Shown piece after piece: positions 39,351-52,655 of a DNA stretch of 64,000 nt. Numbering within the stretch: position 1 is the first letter of the stretch; every line of letters begins with the position of its first letter. The stretch is from Rhopalosiphum padi. Taxonomy: Eukaryota > Arthropoda > Insecta > Hemiptera > Aphididae. The stretch lies in contig NW_026869996.1 in the NCBI RefSeq assembly GCF_020882245.1, positions 3,395,592-3,459,591 of the forward strand. Reading direction: 5' to 3'. Under the pieces are notes generated by a model that did not search any database, was not told the origin of the DNA, and saw only the letters and a program-made list of their open reading frames with translations. The position numbers and the translations under genes are program-made.

Positions 39351-41500
39351 ATAATGGGTGTTTTGTTAAGGAAAAATGTTAAATTTAATTTATTTGATGG
39401 ATTTTAAAGCGGTTTTTTGATGAATTAATGGTATTTTTAATAAATTTTAAGGAAATTTCTGGTTTTTAATCATTTATTATGGGGGTTTGTTATGGAAAAA
39501 TGTTAAATTTAATGTATTTGATGGTTTTAAATCGGTTATTATTGGGGGTTGTTAAGGAAAAATGTTAAATTTAATTTATTTGATGGATATAAATCAATTA
39601 TTATGGGGTTTTTTGATGAATTAATGGTTTTTTTTAATAAATTTTAAGGAAATTTCTGGTTTTTAATAATTTATTATGGGGTTTGTTAAGGAAAAATGTT
39701 TAAATTTAATTTAATTGATGGATTTAAATCAATTATTATGGGTTTTTTTTGATGAATTAAACGGTTTTTTTTAATACATTTTAAGGAAGTTTCTGGTTTT
39801 TAATCATTTATTATGGGGGTTTGTTATGGAAAAATGTTAAATTTAATTTATTTGATGGTTTTAAATCGTTTATTATTGGGGGGTTGTTAAGGAAAAATGT
39901 TAAATTTAATTTATTTGACGGATTTAAATCAATTATTATGGGGTTTTTTGATGAATTAATGGTTTTTTTTTAATACATTTTAAGGAAAATTTCTGGTTTT
40001 TAATCATTTATTATGGGGGGTTGTTAAGGAAAAATGTTAAATTTAATTTATTTCATAGATTTAAATCAATTTTATGGGGTTTATTGATGAATTTATGGTT
40101 TTTTTTTAATACATTTTAAGGAAATTTCTGGTTTTTAATAATTTATTTTGGGGGTTTGTTAAGGAAAAATGTTAAATTTAATTTATTTGATGGATTTAAG
40201 TCAATTATTATGGTGTTTTTTGAAGAATTAATGGTTATTTTAATAAATTTTAAGGAAATTTCTGGTTTTTTAATCTTTTATTATGGGGGTTTGTTAAGGA
40301 AAAATGTTAAATTTAATTTAATTGATTGGATTTAAAGCAGTTTTTTTGATGAATTAATAATATTTTTAATAAATTTCAAGGAAATTTCTGGTTTTTAATC
40401 ATTTATTATGGGGGTTTGTTAAGGAAAAATGTTAAATTTAATGATTTGATGGATTTTAAAGCGGTTTTTTTGATGAATTAATGGTATTTTTAATAAATTT
40501 CTGGTTTTTAATCATTTATTATGGGTGTTTTGTTAAGAAAAATGTTAAATTTAATTTATTTGATGGATTTAAAGCGGGTTTTTTTGATGAGTTAATGGTA
40601 TTTTTAATAAATTTCTGGTTTTTAATCATTTATTATGGGGGTTTGTTAAGGAAAAATGTTAAATTTAATTTATTTGATGGATTTTAAAGCGGTTTTTTAT
40701 GGGGTTTTTTGATGAATTAATGGTATTTTTTAATTCATTTTAAGGAAATTTATGGTGTTTAATCATTTATTATGGGGGGTTTGTTAAGAAAATTGTTAAA
40801 TTTAATTTAATTGATGGTTTTTAAATCGGTTTTTATGGGGTTTTTTGATGAATTAATGGTATTTTTAATTAATTTTAAGGAAATTTCTGGTTTTTTAATC
40901 ATTTATTATGGGTGTTTTGTTAAGGAAAAATGTTAAATTTAATTTATTTGATGGATTTAAAGCGGTTTTTTGATGAATTAATGGTATTTTTAATAAATTT
41001 TAAGGAAATTTCTGGTTTTTAATCATTTATTATGGGGGTTTGTTATGGAAAAATGTTAAATTTAATGTATTTGATGGTTTTAAATCGGTTATTATTGGGG
41101 GTTGTTAAGGAAAAATGTTAAATTTAATTTATTTGATGGATATAAATCAATTATTATGGGGGTTTTTTTGATGAATTAATGGTTTTTTTTTTTATAAATT
41201 TTAAGGAAATTTATGGTGTTTAATCATTTATTATGGGGGGTTGTTAAGGAAAAATGTTAAATTTAATTTATTTGATGGATTTAAAGGGTTTTTTTTTTTT
41301 GGGTTTTTTGATGAATTAATGGTTTTTTTTAATACATTTTAAGGAAATTTCTGGTTTTTAATCATTTATTATGGGGGGTTGTTAAGGAAAAATGTTAAGT
41401 TTAATTTAATTGATGGATTTAAAGCGGTTTTTATGGGGTTTTTTGATGAATTAATGGTATTTTTAATAAATTTTAAGGAAATTTCTGGTTTTTAATCATA
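39351..41500 (+). repeat. HOR-4 copy 2
   Basis: Same order of marks, spaced about 2145-2164 bp from copy 1 (ttcatag monomer 37911 against 40064, aaaggg T-run 39121 against 41285). Ends at atatataatgggtg near 41500. Confidence 0.75.
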
Positions 41501-44500
41501 TATAATGGGTGTTTTGTTAAGGAAAAATGTTAAATTTAATTTATTTGATGGATTTAAAGCGGTTTTTTGATGAATTAATGGTATTTTTAATAAATTTTAA
41601 GGAAATTTCTGGTTTTTAATCATTTATTATGGGGGTTTGTTATGGAAAAATGTTAAATTTAATGTATTTGATGGTTTTAAATCGGTTATTATTGGGGGTT
41701 GTTAAGGAAAAATGTTAAATTTAATTTATTTGATAGATATAAATCAATAATTATGGGGTTTTTTTGATGAATTAATGGTTTTTTTAATAAATTTTAAGGA
41801 AATTTATGGTGTTTAATCATTTATTATGGGGGTTGTTAAGGAAAAATGTTAAATTTAATTTATTTGATGGATTTAAAGGGTTTTTTTTGGGGTTTTTTTG
41901 ATGAATTAATGGTTTTTTTAATACATTTTAAGGAAATTTCTGGTTTTTAATCATTTATTATGGGGGTTTGTTAAGGAAAAATGTTAAATTTAATTTATTT
42001 GATGGATATAAATCAATTATTATGGGGTTTTTTTGATGAATTAATAATTTTTTTAATACATTTTAAAGAAATTTCTGGTTTTTAATAATTTATTATGGGG
42101 TTTGTTAAGGAAAAATGTTAAATTTAATTTATTTGATGGTTTTAAATCGTTTATTATTGGGGGTTGTTAAGGAAAAATGTTAAATTTAATTTATTTGACG
42201 GATTTAAATCAATTATTATGGGGTTTTTTTTATTAATTTATGGTTTTTTTAATACATTTTAAGGAAATTTCTGGTTTTTAATAATTTATTATGGGGAGTT
42301 GTTAAGGAAAAATGTTAAATTTAATTTATTTCATAGATTTAAATCAATAATTATGGGGTTTTTTGACGAATCAATGGTTTTTTTTAATAAATTTTAAGGA
42401 AATTTCTGGTTTTTAATCATTTATTATGGGGGTTTGTTATGGAAAAATGTTAAATTTAATGTATTTGATGGTTTTTAATAATTTATTATGGGGTTTGTTA
42501 AGGAAAAATGTTAAATTTAATTTAATTGATGGATTTAAATCAATTATTATGGGTTTTTTTGATGAATTAACGGTTTTTTTTAATACATTTTAAGGAAGTT
42601 TCTGGTTTTTAATCATTTATTATGGGGGTTTGTTATGGAAAAATGTTAAATTTAATTTATTTGATGGTTTTAAATCGTTTATTATTGGGGGTTGTTAAGG
42701 AAAAATGTTAAATTTAATTTATTTGACGGATTTAAATCAATTATTATGGGGTTTTTTTGATGAATTAATAGTTTTTTTAATACATTTTAAGGAAATTTCT
42801 GGTTTTTAATCATTTATTATGGGGGGTTGTTAAGGAAAAATGTTAAATTTAATTTATTTCATAGATTTAAATCAATTTTATGGGGTTTATTGATGAATTT
42901 ATGGTTTTTTTTAATACATTTTAAGGAAATTTCTGGTTTTTAATAATTTATTTTGGGGGTTTGTTAAGGAAAAATGTTAAATTTAATTTATTTGATGGAT
43001 TTAAGTCAATTATTATGGAGGTTTTTTGAAGAATTAATGGTATTTTTAATAAATTTTAAGGAAATTTCTGGTTTTTAATCTTTTATTATGGGGGTTTGTT
43101 AAGGAAAAATGTTAAATTTAATTTAATTGATGGATTTAAAGCAGTTTTTTGATGAATTAATAATATTTTTAATAAATTTCAAGGAAATTTCTGTTTTTTA
43201 ATCATTTATTATGGGGGTTTGTTAAGGAAAAATGTTAAATTTAATTTATTTGATGGATTTAAAGCGGTTTTTTGATGAATTAATGGTATTTTTAATAAAT
43301 TTCTGGTTTTTAATCATTTATTATGGGTGTTTTGTTAAGGAAAAATGTTAAATTTAATTTATTTGATGGATTTAAAGCGGTTTTTTTGATGAATTAATGG
43401 TATTTTTTAATAAATTTCTGGTTTTTAATCATTTATTATGGGGGTTTGTTAAGGAAAAAATGTTAAATTTAATTTATTTGATGGATTTAAATCGGTTATT
43501 ATTGGGGGTTGTTAAGGAAAAATGTTAAATTTAATTTATTTGATGGATATAAATCAATTATTATGGGGTTTTTTTGATGAATTAATGGTTTTTTTTAATA
43601 AATTTTAAGGAAATTTCTGGTTTTTAATAATTTATTATGGGGTTTGTTAAGGAAAAATGTTAAATTTAATTTAATTGATGGATTTAAATCAATTATTATG
43701 GGTTTTTTTGATGAATTAATGGTTTTTTTAATACATTTTAAGGAAGTTTCTGGTTTTTAATCATTTATTATGGGGGTTTGTTATGGAAAAATGTTAAATT
43801 TAATTTATTTGATGGTTTTAAATCGTTTATTATTGGGGGTTGTTAAGGAAAAATGTTAAATTTAATTTATTTGACGGATTTAAATCAATTATTATGGGGT
43901 TTTTTGATGAATTAATGGTTTTTTTTAATACATTTTAAGGAAATTTCTGGTTTTTAATCATTTATTATGGGGGGGTTGTTAAGGAAAAATGTTAAATTTA
44001 ATTTATTTCATAGATTTAAATCAATTTTATGGGGTTTATTGATGAATTTATGGTTTTTTTTAATACATTTTAAGGAAATTTCTGGTTTTTAATAATTTAT
44101 TTTGGGGGTTTGTTAAGGAAAAATGTTAAATTTAATTTATTTGATGGATTTAAGTCAATTATTATGGTGTTTTTTTGAAGAATTAATGGTTATTTTAATA
44201 AATTTTAAGGAAATTTCTGGTTTTTAATCTTTTATTATGGGGGTTTGTTAAGGAAAAATGTTAAATTTAATTTAATTGATGGATTTTAAAGCAGTTTTTT
44301 GATGAATTAATAATATTTTTAATAAATCTCAAGGAAATTTCTGGTTTTTAATCATTTATTATGGGGGTTTGTTAAGGAAAAATGTTAAATTTAATTTATT
44401 TGATGGATTTAAAGCGGTTTTTTGATGAATTAATGGTATTTTTAATAAATTTCTGGTTTTTAATCATTTATTATGGGTGTTTTGTTAAGGAAAAATGTGT

Positions 44501-45430
44501 TAAATTTAATTTATTTGATGGAAAGCGGTTTTTTGATGAATTAATGGTATTTTTAATAAATTTCTGGTTTTTTAATCATTTATTTATGGGGGTTTGTTAA
44601 GGAAAAATGTTAAATTTAATTTATTTGATGGATTTAAAGCGGTTTTTATGGGGTTTTTTGATGAATTAATGGTATTTTTAATTCATTTTAAGGAAATTTA
44701 TGGTGTTTAATCATTTATTATGGGGGTTTGTTAAGAAAATTGTTAAATTTAATTTAATTGATGGTTTTAAATCGGTTTTTATGGGGTTTTTTGATGAATT
44801 AATGGTATTTTTAATTAATTTTAAGGAAATTTCTGGTTTTTAATCATTTATTATGGGTGTTTTGTTAAGGAAAAATGTTAAATTTAATTTATTTGATGGA
44901 TTTAAAGCGTTTTTTTGATGAATTAATGGTATTTTTAATAAATTTTAAGGAAATTTCTGGTTTTTAATCATTTATTATGGGGGTTTGTTATGGAAAAATG
45001 TTAAATTTAATGTATTTGATGGTTTTAAATCGGTTATTATTGGGGGTTGTTAAGGAAAAATGTTAAATTTAATTTATTTGATGGATATAAATCAATTATT
45101 ATGGGGTTTTTTTGATGAATTAATGGTTTTTTTTATAAATTTTAAGGAAATTTATGGTGTTTAATCATTTATTATGGGGGTTGTTAAGGAAAAATGTTAA
45201 ATTTAATTTATTTGATGGATTTAAAGGGTTTTTTTTGGTTTTTTGATGAATTAATGGTTTTTTTAATACATTTTAAGGAAATTTCTGGTTTTTAATCATT
45301 TATTATGGGGGGTTGTTAAGGAAAAATGTTAAATTTAATTTAATTGATGGATTTAAAGCGGTTTTTATGGGGTTTTTTGATGAATTAATGGTATTTTTAA
45401 TAAATTTTAAGGAAATTTCTGGTTTTTAAT
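41501..45430 (+). repeat. HOR-5 full unit (about 3.93 kb)
   Basis: Runs between atatataatgggtg marks at about 41500 and 45431. Its first ~1.1 kb (41.50-42.60) matches 45.43-46.53, with the gacgaatcaatgg and gtttgttatggaaaaatg marks at a constant 3928-3930 bp offset. Confidence 0.7.
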
Positions 45431-47868
45431 CATATATAATGGGTGTTTTGTTAAGGAAAAATGTTAAATTTAATTTATTTGATGGATTTAAAGCGGTTTT
45501 TTGATGAATTAATGGTATTTTTAATAAATTTTAAGGAAATTTCTGGTTTTTAATCATTTATTATGGGGGTTTGTTATGGAAAAATGTTAAATTTAATGTA
45601 TTTGATGGTTTTAAATCGGTTATTATTGGGGGTTGTTAAGGAAAAATGTTAAATTTAATTTATTTGATGGATATAAATCAATAATTATGGGGTTTTTGAT
45701 GAATTAATGGTTTTTTTAATAAATTTTAAGGAAATTTATGGTGTTTAATCATTTATTATGGGGGTTGTTAAGGAAAAATGTTAAATTTAATTTATTTGAT
45801 GGATTTAAAGGTTTTTTTGGGGTTTTTTGATGAATTAATGGTTTTTTAATACATTTTAAAGAAATTTCTGGTTTTTAATCATTTATTATGGGGGTTTGTT
45901 AAGGAAAAATGTTAAATTTAATTTATTTGATGGATATAAATCAATTATTATGGGGTTTTTTGATGAATTAATAATTTTTTTTAATACATTTTAAAGAAAT
46001 TTCTGGTTTTTAATAATTTATTATGGGGTTTGTTAAGGAAAAATGTTAAATTTAATTTATTTGATGGTTTAAATCGTTTATTATTGGGGGGTTGTTAAGG
46101 AAAAATGTTAAATTTAATTTATTTGACGGATTTAAATCAATTATTATGGGGTTTTTTTTATTAATTTATGGTTTTTTTAATACATTTTAAGGAAATTTCT
46201 GGTTTTTAATAATTTATTATGGGGAGTTGTTAAGGAAAAATGTTAAATTTAATTTTTTTCATAGATTTAAATCAATAATTATGGGGTTTTTTTGACGAAT
46301 CAATGGTTTTTTTAATAAATTTTAAGGAAATTTCTGGTTTTTAATCATTTATTATGGGGGTTTGTTATGGAAAAATGTTAAATTTAATGTATTTGATGGT
46401 TTTTAATAATTTATTATGGGGTTTGTTAAGGAAAAATGTTAAATTTAATTTAATTGATGGATTTAAATCAATTATTATGGGTTTTTTTGATGAATTAACG
46501 GTTTTTTTAATACATTTTAAGGAAATTTCTGGTTTTTAATCATTTATTATGGGGGGTTGTTAAGGAAAAATGTTAAATTTAATTTATTTCATAGATTTAA
46601 ATCAATTTTTATGGGGTTGTTTGATGAATTAATGGTTTTTTTAATACATTTTAAGGAAATTTCTGGTTTTTAATCATTTATTATGGGGGGTTGTTAAGGA
46701 AAAATGTTAAATTTAATTTATTTGATGGATTTAAAGCGGTTTTTTGATGAATTAATGGTATTTTTAATAAATTTCTGGTTTTTAATCATTTATTATGGGT
46801 GTTTTGTTAAGGAAAAAATGTTAAATTTAATTTATTTGATGGATTTAAAGCGGTTTTTTGATGAATTAATGGTATTTTTAATAAATTTCTGGTTTTTAAT
46901 CATTTATTATGGGTGTTTTGTTAGAGAAAAATGTTAAATTTAATTTATTTGATGGATTTAAAGCGGTTTTTTGATGAATTAATGGTATTTTTAATAAATT
47001 TCTGGTTTTTAATCATTTATTATGGGGGTTTGTTAAGGAAAAAATTTTAAATTTAATTTATTTGATGGATTTAAAGCGGTTTTTTATGGGGTTTTTTGAT
47101 GAATTAATGGTATTTTTAATTCATTTTAAGGAAATTTATGGTGTTTAATCATTTATTATGGGGGTTTGTTAAGAAAATTGTTAAATTTAATTTAATTGAT
47201 GGTTTTAAATCGGTTTTTATGGGGTTTTTTGATGAATTAATGGTATTTTTAATTAATTTTAAGGAATTTCTGGTTTTTAATCATTTATTATGGGTGTTTT
47301 GTTAAGGAAAAATGTTAAATTTAATTTATTTGATGGATTTAAAGCGGTTTTTTGATGAATTAATGGTATTTTTAATAAATTTTAAGGAAATTTCTGGTTT
47401 TTAATCATTTATTATGGGGGTTTGTTATGGAAAAATGTTAAATTTAATGTATTTGATGGTTTTAAATCGGTTATTATTGGGGGTTGTTAAGGAAAAATGT
47501 TAAATTTAATTTATTTGATGGATATAAATCAATTATTATGGGGTTTTTTGATGAATTAATGGTTTTTTTTATAAATTTTAAGGAAATTTATGGTGTTTAA
47601 TCATTTATTATGGGGGTTGTTAAGGAAAAATGTTAAATTTAATTTATTTGATGGATTTAAAGGGTTTTTTTTGGGTTTTTTGATGAATTAATGGTTTTTT
47701 TAATACATTTTAAGGAAATTTCTGGTTTTTAATCATTTATTATGGGGGGTTGTAAGGAAAAATGTTAAATTTAATTTAATTGATGGATTTAAAGCGGTTT
47801 TTATGGGGTTTTTTGATGAATTAATGGTATTTTTAATAAATTTTAAGGAAATTTCTGGTTTTTAATCA
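45431..47868 (+). repeat. HOR-5 shortened unit (about 2.44 kb)
   Basis: Begins like the 3.93-kb unit and ends like it (47.06-47.87 matches 44.62-45.43 kb) but lacks about 1.5 kb from the middle. The join is near 46.55-46.70 kb, in a monomer with the odd sequence atggggttgtttgatg. Confidence 0.65.
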
Positions 47869-50450
47869 TATATAATGGGTGTTTTGTTAAGGAAAAATGT
47901 TAAATTTAATTTATTTGATGGATTTAAAGCGGTTTTTTGATGAATTAATGGTATTTTTAATAAATTTTAAGGAAATTTCTGGTTTTTAATCATTTATTAT
48001 GGGGGTTTGTTATGGAAAAATGTTAAATTTAATGTATTTGATGGTTTTAAAGGGTTTTTTTGGGGTTTTTTGATGAATTAATGGTTTTTTTTAATACATT
48101 TTAAGGAAATTTCTGGTTTTTAATCATTTATTATGGGGGTTTGTTAAGGAAAAATGTTAAATTTAATTTATTTGATGGATATAAATCAATTATTATGGGG
48201 TTTTTTGATGAATTAATAATTTTTTTAATACATTTTAAAGAAATTTCTGGTTTTTAATAATTTATTATGGGGTTTGTTAAGGAAAAATGTTAAATTTAAT
48301 TTATTTGATGGTTTTAAATCGTTTATTATTGGGGGTTGTTAAGGAAAAATGTTAAATTTAATTTATTTGACGGATTTAAATCAATTATTATGGGGTTTTT
48401 TTTATTAATTTATGGTTTTTTTAATACATTTTAAGGAAATTTCTGGTTTTTAATAATTTATTATGGGAGTTGTTAAGGAAAAATGTTAAATTTAATTTAT
48501 TTCATAGATTTAAATCAATAATTATGGGGTTTTTTGACGAATCAATGGTTTTTTTAATAAATTTTAAGGAAATTTCTGGTTTTTAATCATTTATTATGGG
48601 GGTTTGTTATGGAAAAATGTTAAATTTAATGTATTTGATGGTTTTTAATAATTTATTATGGGGTTTGTTAAGGAAAAATGTTAAATTTAATTTAATTGAT
48701 GGATTTAAATCAATTATTATGGGTTTTTTTGATGAATTAACGGTTTTTTTAATACATTTTAAGGAAGTTTCTGGTTTTTAATCATTTATTATGGGGGTTT
48801 GTTATGGAAAAATGTTAAATTTAATTTATTTGATGGTTTTAAATCGTTTATTATTGGGGGTTGTTAAGGAAAAAATGTTAAATTTAATTTATTTGACGGA
48901 TTTAAATCAATTATTATGGGGTTTTTTGATGAATTAATAGTTTTTTTTAATACATTTTAAGGAAATTTCTGGTTTTTAAACATTTATTATGGGGGGTTGT
49001 TAAGGAAAAATGTTAAATTTAATTTATTTCATAGATTTAAATCAATTTTATGGGGTTTATTGATGAATTTATGGTTTTTTTTAATACATTTTAAGGAAAT
49101 TTCTGGTTTTTAATAATTTATTTTGGGGGTTTGTTAAGGAAAAATGTTAAATTTAATTTATTTGATGGATTTAAGTCAATTATTATGGAGTTTTTTGAAG
49201 AATTAATGGTATTTTTAATAAATTTTAAGGAAATTTCTGGTTTTTAATCTTTTATTATGGGGGTTTGTTAAGGAAAAATGTTAAATTTAATTTAATTGAT
49301 GGATTTAAAGCAGTTTTTTGATGAATTAATAATATTTTTAATAAATTTCAAGGAAATTTCTGTTTTTTAATCATTTATTATGGGGGTTTGTTAAGGAAAA
49401 ATGTTAAATTTAATTTATTTGATGGATTTAAAGCGGTTTTTTGATGAATTAATGGTATTTTTAATAAATTTCTGGTTTTTAATCATTTATTATGGGTGTT
49501 TTGTTAAGGAAAAATGTTAAATTTAATTTATTTGATGGATTTAAAGCGGTTTTTTGATGAATTAATGGTATTTTTAATAAATTTCTGGTTTTTAATCATT
49601 TATTATGGGGGTTTGTTAAGGAAAAATGTTAAATTTAATTTATTTGATGGATTAAAAGCGGTTTTTATGGGGTTTTTTGATGAATTAATAATATTTTTAA
49701 TTCATTTTAAGGAAATTTATGGTGTTTAATCATTTATTATGGGGGTTTGTTAAGAAAATTGTTAAATTTAATTTAATTGATGGTTTTAAATCGGTTTTTA
49801 TGGGGTTTTTTGATGAATTAATGGTATTTTTAATTAATTTTAAGGAAATTTCTGGTTTTTAATCATTTATTATGTGTGTTTTGTTAAGGAAAAATGTTAA
49901 ATTTAATTTATTTGATGGATTTAAAGCGGTTTTTTGATGAATTAATGGTATTTTTAATAAATTTTAAGGAAATTTCTGGTTTTTAATCATTTATTATGGG
50001 GGTTTGTTATGGAAAAATGTTAAATTTAATGTATTTGATGGTTTTAAATCGGTTATTATTGGGGGTTGTTAAGGAAAAATGTTAAATTTAATTTATTTGA
50101 TGGATATAAATCAATTATTATGGGGTTTTTTGATGAATTAATGGTTTTTTTTATAAATTTTAAGGAAATTTATGGTGTTTAATCATTTATTATGGGGGTT
50201 GTTAAGGAAAAATGTTAAATTTAATTTATTTGATGGATTTAAAGGGTTTTTTTTTGGGTTTTTTGATGAATTAATGGTTTTTTTAATACATTTTAAGGAA
50301 ATTTCTGGTTTTTAATCATTTATTATGGGGGGTTGTTAAGGAAAAATGTTAAATTTAATTTAATTGATGGATTTAAAGCGGTTTTTATGGGGTTTTTTGA
50401 TGAATTAATGGTATTTTTAATAAATTTTAAGGAAATTTCTGGTTTTTAAT
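47869..50450 (+). repeat. HOR-5 recombinant unit (about 2.58 kb)
   Basis: 48.05-48.78 matches 45.81-46.54 kb at an offset of 2242. 48.3-49.6 matches 42.1-43.4 kb at an offset of about 6170, sharing the rare gaattaatagttttt and tctgttttttaatc. The unit therefore keeps a middle segment that the preceding unit lost. Confidence 0.65.
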
Positions 50451-52655
50451 CATATATAATGGGTGTTTTGTTAAGGAAAAATGTTAAATTTAATTTATTT
50501 GATGGATTTAAAGGGTTTTTTTGGGGTTTTTTGATGAATTAATGGTTTTTTTAATACATTTTAAGGAAATTTCTGGTTTTTAATCATTTATTATGGGGGT
50601 TTGTTAAGGAAAAATGTTAAATTTAATTTATTTGATGGATATAAATCAATTATTATGGGGTTTTTTTGATGAATTAATAATTTTTTTAATACATTTTAAA
50701 GAAATTTCTGGTTTTTAATAATTTATTATGGGGTTTGTTAAGGAAAAATGTTAAATTTAATTTATTTGATGGTTTTAAATCGTTTATTATGGGTTTTTTG
50801 ATGAATTAATGGTTTTTTTTAATACATATTAAGGAAATTTCTGGTTTTTAATCATTTATTATGGGGGGTTGTTAAGGAAAAATGTTAAATTTAATTTAAT
50901 TGATGGATTTAAATCAATTATTATGGGTTTTTTTGATAAATTAATGGTTTTTTTTAATACGTATTAAGGAAATTTCTGGTTTTTAATCATTTATTATGGG
51001 GGTTGTTAAGGAAAAATGTTAAATTTAATTCAATTGATGGTTTTAAATCGGTTATTATTGGGGGTTGTTAAGGAAAAATGTTAAATTTAATTTATTTGAT
51101 GGATAAAAATCAATAATTATGGGGTTTTTTGATGAATTAATGGTTTTTTAATAAATTTTAAGGAAATTTATGGTGTTTAATCATTTATTATGGGGGTTGT
51201 TAAGGAAAAATGTTAAATTTAATTTATTTGATGGATTTAAAGGGTTTTTTTGGGGTTTTTTGATGAATTAATGGTTTTTTTAATACATTTTAAAGAAATT
51301 TCTGGTTTTTAATCATTTATTATGGGGGTTTGTTAAGGAAAAATGTTAAATTTAATTTATTTGATGGATATAAATCAATTATTATGGGGTTTTTTGATGA
51401 ATTAATAATTTTTTTAATACATTTTAAAGAAATTTCTGGTTTTTAATAATTTATTATGGGGTTTGTTCAAGGAAAAAATGTTAAATTTAATTTATTTGAT
51501 GGTTTTAAATCGTTTATTATTGGGGGTTGTTAAGGAAAAATGTTAAATTTAATTTATTTGACGGATTTAAAATCAATTATTATGGGGTTTTTTTTATTAA
51601 TTTATGGTTTTTTTAATACATTTTAAGGAAATTTCTGGTTTTTAATAATTTATTATGGGGAGTTGTTAAGGAAAAATGTTAAATTTAATTTATTTCATAG
51701 ATTTAAATCAATAATTATGGGGTTTTTTGACGAATCAATGGTTTTTTTAATAAATTTTAAGGAAATTTCTGGTTTTTAATCATTTATTATGGGGGTTTGT
51801 TATGGAAAAATGTTAAATTTAATGTATTTGATGGTTTTAAATCGGTTATTATTGGGGGTTGTTAAGGAAAAATGTAAATTTAATTTATTTGATGGATATA
51901 AATCAATTATTATGGGGTTTTTTGATGAATTAATGGTTTTTTTAATACATTTTAAGGAAATTTCTGGTTTTTAATCATATATTATGGGGGGTTGTTAAGG
52001 AAAAATGTTAAATTTAATTTATTTCAAAGATTTAAATCAATTATTATGGGGTTTTTTGATGAATTAATGGTTTTTTTTTACATTTTAAGGAATTTTCTGG
52101 TTTTTAATCATTTATTATGGGGGTTTGTTAAGGAAAAATGTTAAATTTAATGTATTTGATGGTTTTAAATCGGTTATTATTGGGGGTGTTTAAGGAAAAA
52201 TGTTAAATTTAATTTATTTGATGGATTTTAATCAATTATTATGGGGTTTTTTGATGAATTAATGGTTTTTTTTAATACATTTTAAGGAAATTTTCTGGTT
52301 TTAAATCGTTTATTATTGGGGGTTGTTAAGGAAAAATGTTAAATTTAATTTATTTGATGGATTTAAATCAATTATTAAGGGTTTTTTTGATGAATTAATG
52401 GTTTTTTTAATACATATTAAGGAAATTTCTGGTTTTTAAATCATTTATTATGGGGGTTTGTTAAGGAAAAATGTTAAATTAAATGTATTTGATGGTTTTA
52501 AATCTTTATTATTGGGGGTTGTTAAGGAAAAATGTTAAATTTAATTTATTTGATGGTTTTAAATCGTTTATTATGGGTTTTTTTGATGAATTAATGGTTT
52601 TTTTAATACATATTAAGGAAATTTCTGGTTTTTAATAATTTATTATGGGGGTTTG

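Larger units (their letters stand above)
21007..52655 (+). repeat. Block B: mosaic of aaatcaatt, aaatcgg and aaagcgg monomers
   Basis: Diagnostic variants are aaatcaattattatgggg, gatggttttaaatcgg, gacggattta, ttcatagattta, aagtcaattattatgg, aataattta and gttatggaaaaatg, mixed with A-type aaagcgg monomers. Higher-order units are longer and less regular than in block A (about 0.99, 2.15, 2.57, 3.26 and 3.93 kb), carry more substitutions between copies and show nested deletions. The block ends at 52656, where aaattgg monomers take over. Confidence 0.85.
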
